Positions 53,427 to 62,046 of a DNA stretch of 64,000 bases are shown here, piece after piece. The notes beneath the pieces are model-generated. The model saw only the letters and a list, made by a program, of their open reading frames with translations, had not been told where the DNA came from and did not search any database. The stretch is from GCA-003244245 sp036378735. Its GTDB lineage: Bacteria; Actinomycetota; Actinomycetes; Mycobacteriales; Pseudonocardiaceae. Numbering within the stretch: the first letter of the stretch is position 1; each line of letters starts with the position of its first letter. Location of the stretch: the NCBI GenBank assembly GCA_036378735.1, contig DASUVX010000145.1:46843-110842 (forward strand), given 5' to 3'. Position numbers and translations under genes: made by a program.

Positions 53427-56249
53427 GTGAGGACGCCGACGCGAGGCTCGGTGGGCGTGGCGCCCGATGCCATCGTCGGACGACGGCGTGAGCTAGATGC
53501 GTTGTCGGCCTGGCTCGACGCCGCCCGGAGCGGAGCCGGTCGGCTCATTCTCTGCGCTGGCGAGCCCGGCATCGGCAAGTCCCGGCTCGCTCGAGAGTTC
53601 GCCGGCGTGACTCTCGCCGGTGGCACCGCTGTCGCCTGGGGACGCTGCGGACAGGGCGAGGGTGCGCCCCCGTTCTGGCCCTGGCGCCAGGTGCTCCGCT
53701 CGCTGGGAGTTGATGGCGATGGCATCCTCGCGGCGGAAGTCGAGTCCCCGCAGGACCGGTTCCGAGTTTTTGACGATGTGAGTGAGGCAGTGCTCGCTGC
53801 CGTGCCCAGTGGCGGCCTCGTCATCATCCTTGACGACATCCATTTGGCTGACGAGTCATCGCTGCTGGTCCTGCGCCACCTGGCGCACCAGCTCACCGGC
53901 TTCCCCCTGCTCGTCTTCGCCGCTTTCCGCGAGGTCGAACTGGCGAGCATCCTCCGCCACGTGGTTCCCGACCTTCTCAGGTCACCGGCGGTGGAGCGTT
54001 TAGAGCTGCGGGGCTTCGACCTCGCCGAAGTGCGCGAGCAGCTCTCGAGAATGGCTGCCAGTGATTCCGATCGTGACGCCCGGGTCACCCTCGATCTCAC
54101 CGGCGGCAACCCGTTATTCGTTCGGGAGGTTGCTCGGGCGATGGCGGACGGCACGTGGCGTCCGGATCGGCCGCCTCGCAGCGTCCTCGACGTGGTGCGG
54201 GCACGGCTCGACCGCGTCTCCCCGGAGTGCCGTCGGCTCGTGCAGGCCGCGGCCGTCGTCGGGCGGGACTTCCCGCTGCCACTCGTGGCTCGGGCCCTCG
54301 ATGAACCGATCGCGCAGTGCCTTCCGGTCATTGACGAGGCGATCGCTCACGGACTGGTCGACCGTGTCGGCCACGTCGGTGACTATCGCTTCGTCCACGC
54401 GCTCACCCGTGAGGCGGTCGAGGCATCGCTGACGACCGTGGATCGGAGCGCGCTCCACCGCGCCGTCGCCGAAGCGATCGAGGCACACTTCGCCAGCGAC
54501 CTTTCCGACCACCTCGCGGACATCGCCTGGCACTGGGGGCAGCTGGCCCCCTACGGCGAGGGCACCACCGCCCGCACGTGGACTATCCGGGCAGCCGACG
54601 AGGCCGTTCGGCGGCTCGCGTTCGAAGAGGGCGCGCACCTTTACCGTGCCGCGTTGGCCTTGGCGACACCGCCGTCGGCCATCGAGCGCTGCCGGGTGTT
54701 GATCGCGCTCGGCCGGGCCGCCTATTTCGCGGGGGACCTCGAGGAATGGGTGAATACCGCCGCTACTGGCGCAGAGGCTGCGCGCACGGCGCAGAGTCCA
54801 GAGCTCCTGGCCGAGACTGCGCTTGTCCTAGAGGCAGTAGCCGACGCTGGCGTCAACGCCGTCGCCAAGGAACTGTGCGAGCAGGCGCTTATTGGGCTGG
54901 GGAAAACCGAACACAAGCCATTGCGGGCGCGACTGCTGGCCCAGCGCAGTCGTCTCGCGTTTTATGACGGAGACCAGCAGCGCGTCCAGGCGTTGAGCGC
55001 GGCGGCCCTCGAACTCGCCCGTGCATCGGGGGATGACCGCGCTCTCGTCGAGGCATTACACGCCCGGAGAGAGGCCTGCCCCGGCCCGGGCGGCCGCGCC
55101 GAGCGCATGCTGGTCGCAACCGAGATGCGCACGTTGGCGCAGCGGACCAGCAACGCGCGGACCGCGATGTGGGGCGGGCTGTGGCGAATCGACGCGTTGG
55201 TGGAAAGTGGTCAGTTGGCGGCGGCCGCCGACGAGCTTGCTGCACTGCAGATGGCCGTCCAGCGAGCGGGTGGCCCGGTCAGTGCGTGGCACCTTGATCG
55301 TGCGGCCGCGTTCATCTCCCAGGCGCAGGGCAGGTACGCCGACGCCGCCGCACTCGGTCGCCGGGGCTTCAACCGGATGCGCGCCGTCGAGCTTCGCCCG
55401 GCACGGGGCGCGTATTTCGCGCTCCAGTGCGCGCTTGCCGGCCACATCGGAGTCACCGACGAGGCGATCGAGTTCGCGCGAAGTCCGTTCGAGCCTTTGC
55501 CGCTGTTCCGGACGATGGGTGCGCTGACGCGCTCGCTGTTGCTCCTGTACACAGGGCTGCCCGACGAGGCCGCCGCCTCTTACCAGCAGGCAGGGCCCCT
55601 GGAAACCTGGTCTCCGCCGCCATTCCATGTCCTTTACACCTACGCGTGTGGCGCCCGCGCCGCTGCCGACCTCGGCTGCCACGAGGACCTCGCGCTGCTC
55701 CTCGAGCGGCTCGAGGAGTTCCGCGGCGAACATGTGGTCGCCGAAGGCGTCGCCTACCTAGGCCCGATTGAGCTCACCCTCGGGCGGGGGGCGGTTGCGC
55801 TCGGCCGCCTCGACGTGGCCATTGACGATCTGGCGAACGCCGCTGAACAGGCCAACCGGGTAGGCGCACGCGGCTTCGTCGGCGAAGCCCGCTACCACCT
55901 GGCGACGGCTCTGGCCGCCCGTAACCGACCCGGCGACGTGAACCGAGCTGCCAGCGCTGCCCGCGAGGCCGACCGGCTGGCCCGCGGGCTCGGCATGTCG
56001 GCCTATGTCGAGCGCACCGGCGCACTCGTCGCCTACCTCGGTGGCGGCCAGCACCGCGCAGCGCTGAGCCCGCGCGAGGCGCAGGTCGCCAAGCTGGTCG
56101 CAGAGGGCCTCACCAACCGGCAGATTGCCGAACGACTCGTCATCTCCGAACGCACCGCGCAGAACCACGTCCAGCACATCCTCACCAAGTTGAGCTTCAC
56201 CAGGCGAAGCCAGGTCGCCGCATGGAGCGCGGGGATGGGCGATAAGTAG
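53427..56249 (+). CDS. LAL-type (large ATP-binding LuxR) transcriptional regulator
   Basis: This 940-residue regulator has an N-terminal AAA ATPase with Walker A GEPGIGKS (residues 45-52) and Walker B LVIILDDIHLADES, a long helical tetratricopeptide-like middle, and a C-terminal LuxR HTH (LSPREAQVAKLVAEGLTNRQ, IAERLVISERTAQNHVQHIL). The start is GTG 53427. Ligand and targets are unknown. A 97-residue gene follows on the same strand and might be a target or operon partner. Confidence 0.92.
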   Translation: MRTPTRGSVGVAPDAIVGRRRELDALSAWLDAARSGAGRLILCAGEPGIGKSRLAREFAGVTLAGGTAVAWGRCGQGEGAPPFWPWRQVLRSLGVDGDGILAAEVESPQDRFRVFDDVSEAVLAAVPSGGLVIILDDIHLADESSLLVLRHLAHQLTGFPLLVFAAFREVELASILRHVVPDLLRSPAVERLELRGFDLAEVREQLSRMAASDSDRDARVTLDLTGGNPLFVREVARAMADGTWRPDRPPRSVLDVVRARLDRVSPECRRLVQAAAVVGRDFPLPLVARALDEPIAQCLPVIDEAIAHGLVDRVGHVGDYRFVHALTREAVEASLTTVDRSALHRAVAEAIEAHFASDLSDHLADIAWHWGQLAPYGEGTTARTWTIRAADEAVRRLAFEEGAHLYRAALALATPPSAIERCRVLIALGRAAYFAGDLEEWVNTAATGAEAARTAQSPELLAETALVLEAVADAGVNAVAKELCEQALIGLGKTEHKPLRARLLAQRSRLAFYDGDQQRVQALSAAALELARASGDDRALVEALHARREACPGPGGRAERMLVATEMRTLAQRTSNARTAMWGGLWRIDALVESGQLAAAADELAALQMAVQRAGGPVSAWHLDRAAAFISQAQGRYADAAALGRRGFNRMRAVELRPARGAYFALQCALAGHIGVTDEAIEFARSPFEPLPLFRTMGALTRSLLLLYTGLPDEAAASYQQAGPLETWSPPPFHVLYTYACGARAAADLGCHEDLALLLERLEEFRGEHVVAEGVAYLGPIELTLGRGAVALGRLDVAIDDLANAAEQANRVGARGFVGEARYHLATALAARNRPGDVNRAASAAREADRLARGLGMSAYVERTGALVAYLGGGQHRAALSPREAQVAKLVAEGLTNRQIAERLVISERTAQNHVQHILTKLSFTRRSQVAAWSAGMGDK

Positions 56250-56340
56250 GTGGATGAGTCATCCAGCGGATGTCCCGATGAACTCACATTCTTAGCGTTC
56301 CTCCTGCGGCCAACCGGGCCGCCAAGATAAGGAGGCTGTC

Positions 56341-56634
56341 ATGCAATGGATCACGGTCGCCACCCCGTCCTTCGCGTCTCTTGAGCAGGTCGACGCCGTA
56401 ATCGCCCAGCTGGACGGGCCGCCCGAGGGCATGGAGGCACGCTACATCGGTATCACGGGCGACGGCCGGCTCCGGGTCGTCTCGCTGTGGGAGTCCAGGG
56501 CGCACGCCGAGCGCTTCCTGGCCGACAAGTTGGGGCCTGCGGTGGCCAGGACACTCGGCCCTGAGCCCAACGGCGCGTCCGAGCTCATCGGAATTGACGT
56601 GGCTCGCAGTTATGTCCGCCAGCCGGTCGCCTGA
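56341..56634 (+). CDS. Small protein, possibly dimeric alpha/beta-barrel
   Basis: This 97-residue protein (MQWITVATPSFASLEQVDAV, then LWESRAHAERFLADKLGPAV) has the strand-helix pattern of small antibiotic-monooxygenase-like or stress-responsive barrel proteins. No catalytic motif is clear and I do not name it. AAGGAGG precedes the ATG, and a strong terminator follows 30 bases after the stop. Confidence 0.6.
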   Translation: MQWITVATPSFASLEQVDAVIAQLDGPPEGMEARYIGITGDGRLRVVSLWESRAHAERFLADKLGPAVARTLGPEPNGASELIGIDVARSYVRQPVA

Positions 56635-56664
56635 GACGGGACAGCCGGCAACTGTAGGAACGAA

Positions 56665-56713
56665 CGCGACTTGGTTCCATTGGCCCCGATAAGGCCAATC
56701 GAACCAGGTCGCG
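56665..56713 (+). terminator. Intrinsic terminator after the small barrel-like gene
   Basis: Arms of 21 bases with two mismatches (56665-56685 and 56693-56713) enclose a seven-base loop, followed by GTTTTTGG. The stem plus T-run is unusually classical for this genome. Confidence 0.8.
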
Positions 56714-56896
56714 GTTTTTGGCGACGGTCGTCGATGACCGCCTGACAGGGTAGCGGGGTTCAAGGACGTGTTCACGCTGGTTGCGGGCCGGTTGACACGC
56801 CTGCTCCAAACGCGACCTACGAGAGCTGATCGTGGACGCATGGCTATCACGAGCGCCCGCTGCGGCTGCGCGAGGCTTCGCGACAACCGCTAACTC

Positions 56897-57232
56897 CTAC
56901 CGTGGACCCTGCCTCAAACCAATAGTGCTGCCGTTGCCATCGCTTAGTTGCGCGACGAGCATGCCTCCACCGACATCTTTCGCATCGCTCGTGGCTTGCC
57001 AACCCACACCGGTCAGCTCCGCAACTTTTGCTGCGATGTCCTCAGTTTCCCAATAGGCGATTGGTCCGCTGCTCGAGCCGTGGGGATCGAGACCGATTTC
57101 GCGGCCTTCCGTGCGATATCCGACGTAGTAGGGCTCGTCGACATACGGCTCCGTGCCGAGAAGCGACGTGAATAGCTTCTTCGCCTTTTCCACATCCTTG
57201 GTCGGGTAGACGATGAGTTGTGGCTCTGCCAT
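56897..57232 (-). CDS. Glyoxalase/VOC superfamily protein
   Basis: This 111-residue protein has the VOC pattern: LIVYPTKDVEKAKKLFTSLL, then YVGYRTEGREIGLDPHG and GGGMLVAQLSDGNGSTIGLRQ. Metal ligands are not clear. ATG 57232 (MAEPQLIVYP) has GGAG upstream; the longer in-frame form is unlikely. A transposase relic lies directly upstream, so this gene's promoter may have been altered. Confidence 0.82.
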   Translation of the reverse strand: MAEPQLIVYPTKDVEKAKKLFTSLLGTEPYVDEPYYVGYRTEGREIGLDPHGSSSGPIAYWETEDIAAKVAELTGVGWQATSDAKDVGGGMLVAQLSDGNGSTIGLRQGPR

Positions 57233-57299
57233 GTGTGCATCTCCTAATTGTTGGTCCTGGCAATTCTGACGGACGAAGACCCGCAAGTGTGACACCTCG

Positions 57300-57807
57300 C
57301 GTGGCAAATTACTGAACCTTCGTCACCTCCTTCGCTGGCGGGTTGATCCAGACGGCCGTCGGCAATGTCGGCGGCTGTGGCATGGCGCGAAAGGCGTTCT
57401 GGGTGTGCGGCATACCCAGCTTCGAGAACCGTGGTGACACGACACCGAGGCCGACCAGCAACAACGCCATCGGCTTCGATGTCATCGATGAGCACGCTTC
57501 GTGACGTCCCAGCTCCACATCTCGTTCGGCTTGGCGGCGAGCAGCTCCGGCTTGGCATAGTGCGGTCGGCGCGGTTGGTTGCGCCGCTCACCGAAACCTC
57601 TTTGTTGGCGGCTAGAATCCGGTACATCGTCCGCTCAGAGGCAAGATACGTCACCTCGTCGAGCAGCGTTGCGTAGGCCTGCGCCGGTGCCGCGTCCACG
57701 AACCGCGCGAAATGCAACACATCGAGAACCGCGGCGCATTCATCCCGTGACAGAGCACGTGGCGATGATCGCTGCTTGCGCTCCGCGAGCTTGGTCGTGG
57801 TGCCCAC
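57300..57807 (-). pseudogene. IS3-type transposase relic
   Basis: The N-terminal part reads LSRDECAAVLDVLHFARFVD and TLLDEVTYLASERTMYRIL, the region preceding the DDE core of IS3-family OrfB. A different frame gives the C-terminal end, PQPPTLPTAVWINPPAKEV, typical of the same proteins. The DDE core between them is mostly deleted. I see no inverted terminal repeats. It is a dead mobile-element fragment. Confidence 0.7.
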
Positions 57808-57939
57808 CCAGGGCCTTGCACGCTAATGATCTTAAGAGGCGGTGCAGGGTGGAGCGCGGAACCAAGCGTGGGCGCTCGACGGCCTGAACGGTCTGCTTGT
57901 GATCCATTACCGCCGTCTAGGTACCGGACGCCGAAAACT

Positions 57940-58027
57940 CCGTAGTTACTGGCCTGGTGCGGCCCAAGAGTTACGTACAACTACGGCTTGCCACGTAGCG
58001 TATCCAGTAGGCACCGTAGGTACTACG
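57940..58027 (+). promoter_or_regulatory. CGTAG motif cluster upstream of the small peptide gene
   Basis: CCGTAGTTAC (57940), ACTACGG on the opposite sense (57980-57986), CACGTAGCG (about 57992) and a dyad CGTAG-GTA-CTACG (58015-58027) occur within 90 bases. The dyad ends 64 bases before the peptide ATG. They may be regulator sites of its promoter. Confidence 0.45.
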
Positions 58028-58091
58028 CCGATCCGGCACTGCCCGCCGGTGGCGCCATCCGTACCGGAACCATTTCTTCTAGGGGGAGCCA

Positions 58092-58322
58092 ATGTCTGAC
58101 GCGATGAGCTTTGCGCAGTTGGAGGACCAAACTGCGGAGCTGCTGCCAGCCCGCACCGTCCTGTCCATGATGAGTGCCAGCACGATGAACAACCCTGCCC
58201 CAGCCGGCCAGAGCAGTAATCCAGCCGGCGGCGACCACCCGATGTACGACGCCTGGATGAACGCATTGTCGCTGCTGGGCGTGCCCCACTCCCAGTCCCC
58301 TGTCGACCCGTCCAACCACTGA
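58092..58322 (+). CDS. Small peptide, possible orphan RiPP-type precursor
   Basis: This 76-residue peptide begins MSDAMSFAQLEDQTAELLPA and continues RTVLSMMSAST before a Pro/Asn/Gly/Ser-rich tail. The FxxLExQTAELLPARTVL pattern looks like a conserved leader that I recall from many actinobacterial small peptides of unknown function, with variable tails. The gene has a strong ribosome site (AGGGGGAG, six bases before ATG). There is no signal peptide, membrane helix or Cys. No modifying enzyme is adjacent; neighbours are an IS relic and a SnoaL-like gene. Function is unknown. Confidence 0.65.
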   Translation: MSDAMSFAQLEDQTAELLPARTVLSMMSASTMNNPAPAGQSSNPAGGDHPMYDAWMNALSLLGVPHSQSPVDPSNH

Positions 58323-58458
58323 GCATTCCCTGGGTGTTTCGGCCGATTCACGCCGTCACGAGGCTGGCCGGTATCCGCTGCCCGCACACCGCCTGGCGTG
58401 GCCCTGGCAGCAGCGAGGGCGGTGTCAGCGGGTGGCATAAGTCTGGTAGAGAGGAGTT

Positions 58459-58926
58459 GTGACGCCCGAGCAGATGACGAAGCTGTTTGAGACTCACCGG
58501 GAAGCCGAAGCGCGCCGTGATTACGACGCCATCATCGACACGTTCACCGAGGACTGCTACCTGGAAACGGTGGCGCTCGGCTCACGCAGCGAAGGACGAA
58601 CCGCGGCCCGAATGGCATACGTCGCCTACTTCACAGCCTTCCCGGACCTCAAACCTCACGACGAGGGCATAGCGTTCGGAGACGACGTTCTGGTCACATG
58701 GGGCCATTTGCAGGGGACCAGCGGCGGGGACTGGCTCGGAGTTCCGCCAAGCGGCGGCGCTTTCCGCGTGCCGTTCACCAACGTGACGACGTTCGCGGGC
58801 GGTCGCATGGCAGGTGAAAGCATTTATTTCGACCTCGCCACGCTATGCGAGCAGGCGAACCTGCCGCTGGAACAGATCCGAGCTGCGGCCAAGTCTCGGA
58901 GGACCACCGCGCCCCACCATAGCTGA
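58459..58926 (+). CDS. SnoaL/NTF2-like protein (ester cyclase-like)
   Basis: This 155-residue cone-shaped alpha+beta barrel protein shows FETHREAEARRDYDAIIDTF, YFTAFPDLKPHDEGIAFGDD, GTSGGDWLGVPPSGGAFRVP and the late ESIYFDLATL. The family includes polyketide cyclases and many proteins without known reactions. The start is GTG 58459 with GAGAGGAG upstream. It is unrelated in detail to the SnoaL-like protein at 44344. Confidence 0.82.
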   Translation: MTPEQMTKLFETHREAEARRDYDAIIDTFTEDCYLETVALGSRSEGRTAARMAYVAYFTAFPDLKPHDEGIAFGDDVLVTWGHLQGTSGGDWLGVPPSGGAFRVPFTNVTTFAGGRMAGESIYFDLATLCEQANLPLEQIRAAAKSRRTTAPHHS

Positions 58927-59236
58927 GAACCGGGCACGAGGCCCCGAGTTCGGCTATCACGCCAGGGCGGCAGGCAACGACTCGACCGCTGCCTGCGCAA
59001 CTGCGCCTGGCTGCTGATTCGCAGGTGTGTAGACCGGCTCTGTCCCGGAAGTGACTGATCTGGCGGGTCACCAAGCCTGCCATGGGCCGGCAGAACACTT
59101 GCGCGTCCACGGTCAATACATCAGGGTCGTTGGTGGATACCTCCGGGCAGCACCAACCCTCGCCTCCCTCGACACCTGGGGTCGCCGGCGCTTGGCCCGC
59201 TGCCTCCGTTCGAGTGCCACCGGTAGGAGGCAACTG

Positions 59237-59650
59237 ATGCGACGTTTAACGTCCCCAGCTCTCCCAGGGATCATGCTTGCCATCGTCATCCTCTGGGCAC
59301 TGACTGCGGTCATCTTTCTGACCGGTATCCTGGCTACCGCTAACCGGATCGAGAGTCGCGTCCACGTCATCAACAGCGCATTGACGCCGACCGCCCAAAA
59401 GCTTACCACCCTGCCGGTCCTCAACAAGGTCGTTGATAATGCGCAGCAGATCCGTGACGCGGCCGCAAACCTGAGTCCGACGATTGGACGTATCGCAGAT
59501 TCAGCGGGGAGCATCGACGGGAGCCTGAAGTCGGTGAATGACAAGGTTCCGTCGATCAACAAGTCTGCGAAGCAGATTAATGCGTCGGTGTCGAACATTT
59601 ATCGCAGTGTGCGTTCGATCGCTTCTTCATTGGGAGGTAAGCCTCGGTAG
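59237..59650 (+). CDS. Single-pass membrane protein with helical extracellular domain
   Basis: This 137-residue protein has an N-terminal membrane helix (ALPGIMLAIVILWALTAVIF) followed by about 100 residues of heptad-like helical sequence (VVDNAQQIRDAAANLSPTIG, SAGSIDGSLKSVNDKVPSIN, SVSNIYRSVRSIASSL). I do not recognise the family. ATG 59237 is preceded by AGGAGG seven bases upstream. The pattern resembles a coiled-coil spacer or membrane-protein partner. The acyl-CoA dehydrogenase gene follows 115 bases later. Confidence 0.65.
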   Translation: MRRLTSPALPGIMLAIVILWALTAVIFLTGILATANRIESRVHVINSALTPTAQKLTTLPVLNKVVDNAQQIRDAAANLSPTIGRIADSAGSIDGSLKSVNDKVPSINKSAKQINASVSNIYRSVRSIASSLGGKPR

Positions 59651-59765
59651 CGGGAACTCGATCAACAGATACGTGCACTCGATCGATGGTGGCCCTACCG
59701 GCACGCTCGACAATGTTTACGACATCAGAGCCCGGCCCGCCGATTACGAGGCACTTGGAGGCATC

Positions 59766-60977
59766 GTGGCCGTCGAGTTCGTTCCCGATCCCGACGTAGC
59801 GGATCTCGCGCATCGCACCGCGGCGTTCATCCGCGAGGTGGTGATCCCAGTCGAGCAACAGCACCGTGGCATCACGCACTCCGATCCCATCCGGGCGCAA
59901 CTGCAGCAAGCGGCGAAGGGCGCCGGTCTGTTCGCCCCGCACGTCAGCGTCGAGTACGGCGGTCATGGGCTGGACATGCGCGGGCGCGCTGCCGTCTTCG
60001 AGGAAGCCGGTTACTCGCTGCTCGGCCCGCTGGCACTCAACATCGCCGCCCCCGACGAGGGAAACATGCACCTGCTGGAGGCGATTGCCACCGCCCGGCA
60101 GAAGGACCGCTACCTGCGACCGTTGATCTCCGGGCAGGTGCGGTCCTGCTTCGCGATGACCGAGCCCGCCCCCGGCGCCGGCTCCGACCCGGCGGCGCTC
60201 ACGACGCGCGCGAAGCGGGTCCGGGACGGTTGGCAGATCGACGGGCACAAATGGTTCATCACGGGAGCCGTCGGCGCGGCTTACACCATCTGCATGGCCC
60301 GCACCCGTGGCGAACCCGGTGAGCGGGGTGGCGCGACGATGTTCCTCGTCGATACCGCGAACCCCGGCATGAAGACTGTCAGGCACATCGACTCACTCGA
60401 CGAAAGCCTGTTCGGCGGGCACGCCGAGATCCTGTTCGACGGCTGCGTGGTGTCCGCCGATGCGGTGCTCGGCGAGGTCGACCGGGGATTCGACTATGCC
60501 CAGGTACGGCTCGGGCCGGCCCGGACGACGCACTGCATGCGCTGGCTGGGGATCGCGAGGCGGGCGCAGGACATCGCCGTGGCCCGTGCCGCGGACCGGC
60601 GGCTGTTCGGCTCCGGACTGGCCGACCTGGGCATGGTCCAACAGATGATTGCCGACAACGAGATCGATATAGCCGCTACCCGTGGGCTCATCCTGCGGGC
60701 CTGCTGGGAGCTCGACCAGGGCCGCGGCGCCGCCCAGTCGACGGCCATCGCGAAGACCTTCAGCGCTGAGGCCATCTGGCGAGTGGTCGACAGGGCCGTA
60801 CAGATCTGCGGATCGCTGGGGATATCCGAGGATCTACCGCTAGGCCGGTTCCTGCGCGAGGTGCGGCCGTTCCGGATCTACGACGGTCCTTCGGAGACCC
60901 ATCGGTGGGCTATCGCCCGCCGGGTCCTGCGCCGCCACCGAGATCACGTCGACAAGGCCGGCACAGATGATCGTTGA
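59766..60977 (+). CDS. Acyl-CoA dehydrogenase (ACAD10/11-like)
   Basis: This 403-residue flavoenzyme has FAMTEPAPGAGSDP (FAD and substrate contact), WFITGAVGA, the C-terminal QICGSLGISEDLPLGRFLRE and RIYDGPSETHRWAIARR. Together with the adjacent kinase-like gene it resembles ACAD10/11 and the LvaC/LvaA pair, which process 4-hydroxyacyl-CoA by phosphorylation and elimination; this is inferred from the pairing. The start is GTG 59766 with GGAGG five bases upstream. Its stop overlaps the next gene by 11 bases. Confidence 0.9.
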   Translation: MAVEFVPDPDVADLAHRTAAFIREVVIPVEQQHRGITHSDPIRAQLQQAAKGAGLFAPHVSVEYGGHGLDMRGRAAVFEEAGYSLLGPLALNIAAPDEGNMHLLEAIATARQKDRYLRPLISGQVRSCFAMTEPAPGAGSDPAALTTRAKRVRDGWQIDGHKWFITGAVGAAYTICMARTRGEPGERGGATMFLVDTANPGMKTVRHIDSLDESLFGGHAEILFDGCVVSADAVLGEVDRGFDYAQVRLGPARTTHCMRWLGIARRAQDIAVARAADRRLFGSGLADLGMVQQMIADNEIDIAATRGLILRACWELDQGRGAAQSTAIAKTFSAEAIWRVVDRAVQICGSLGISEDLPLGRFLREVRPFRIYDGPSETHRWAIARRVLRRHRDHVDKAGTDDR

Positions 60978-61986
60978 GGGGTTGGACCTGGCGGCGGTGC
61001 AGAGATTCTTCGACGCCGAGGTGCCCGAGGTGCGCGGGCCGCTGCGCGCCGAGTTTTTACCCGGCGGCCGATCGAATCTGACCTACCGGCTCACGGACGG
61101 GCACTCCACCTGGGTGCTGCGCCGGCCACCACTGGGCGGTCTGACCCCCTCGGCGCACGACATGGCCCGTGAGTATCAGGTCGTTGCGGCGCTGGCCAAC
61201 ACCAGCGTTCCGGTCCCGCGCCCGGTGGCGCTCGGACAGGACCCGTCAATCCTCGGCATGCCATTCTCGGTGGTCGAGTACGTGGCAGGGCAGGTGATGC
61301 GGACCCAGGACGACCTGCACGCGCTGCCCGACGCTGACATCGTCCGCTGCGCTTACGGCTTGATCGATGTGCTGGCCGAGTTGCATGCGGTCGACCCGGA
61401 AGCGGTCGGGCTCGGCGGGTTCGGCCGGCCGAAGGGCTACCTGGCACGGCAGATCCGGCGCTGGCACGACCAGTGGAACCGGGTACGCAGCCGGGCACTG
61501 CCCGACGTCGAGACCCTGCACCTGCGGCTCGCCGAAACCTGCCCGGCGGAAAGCGCATCGTCGATCGTGCATGGCGACTACCGCATCGACAACGCCATCC
61601 TCGACGCCGGTGATGTCGGCACGGTGCGCGCGTTGGTCGACTGGGAGATGGCCACCCTCGGGGACCCGCTGGCCGATCTCGGGCTGCACCTGGCCTACTC
61701 GGATCCGGCGCTCGACTTCGTCCTCGGTAGTTGCGCTGCCTCGACCAGCAAGCGCCTGCCCTCGTCCGACGATCTCGCCCAGCGCTATGCCATCGCATCC
61801 CTCCGCAACCTGGATAACCTGGCCTTCTACCGAGCACTCGGCTATTTCAAAGGCGCCGTCATCGCGGCGGGTGTCCACGCGCGTTACACCGGCGGGTTCA
61901 CCCTAGGCCCAAGCTTTGAGACTGCCGGCCAGGCTGTGCCGCTGCTTGCCGCCGCCGGCATCAACGCCCTCGCTGCTTACCGCTGA
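60967..61986 (+). CDS. APH-like phosphotransferase (ACAD10/LvaA-type kinase domain)
   Basis: This 339-residue protein has the aminoglycoside-phosphotransferase fold: FLPGGRSNLTYRL (nucleotide loop), WVLRRPP, the catalytic HGDYRIDN and the metal-binding DWEMATLGDPLADL. Such domains fused or adjacent to acyl-CoA dehydrogenases phosphorylate hydroxyacyl-CoA rather than antibiotics, so resistance is not implied. Translation is coupled to the dehydrogenase. Confidence 0.9.
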   Translation: MIVEGLDLAAVQRFFDAEVPEVRGPLRAEFLPGGRSNLTYRLTDGHSTWVLRRPPLGGLTPSAHDMAREYQVVAALANTSVPVPRPVALGQDPSILGMPFSVVEYVAGQVMRTQDDLHALPDADIVRCAYGLIDVLAELHAVDPEAVGLGGFGRPKGYLARQIRRWHDQWNRVRSRALPDVETLHLRLAETCPAESASSIVHGDYRIDNAILDAGDVGTVRALVDWEMATLGDPLADLGLHLAYSDPALDFVLGSCAASTSKRLPSSDDLAQRYAIASLRNLDNLAFYRALGYFKGAVIAAGVHARYTGGFTLGPSFETAGQAVPLLAAAGINALAAYR

Positions 61987-62046
61987 GTCACTGGACGCTG
62001 CGACGGGTGCTGCCCGATCGGAAGTGCCAGGAAGGGAGACGGCTCG

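Noticed and set aside
53354..54331. 325-residue open frame opposite the LAL regulator
   Set aside because: Ser/Arg/Thr-rich shadow of a clear ATPase domain on the plus strand.
60967..61986. Aminoglycoside resistance gene
   Set aside because: The APH fold is coupled to an acyl-CoA dehydrogenase and shows DWEMATLGDPLADL, typical of the ACAD10/11-associated group.
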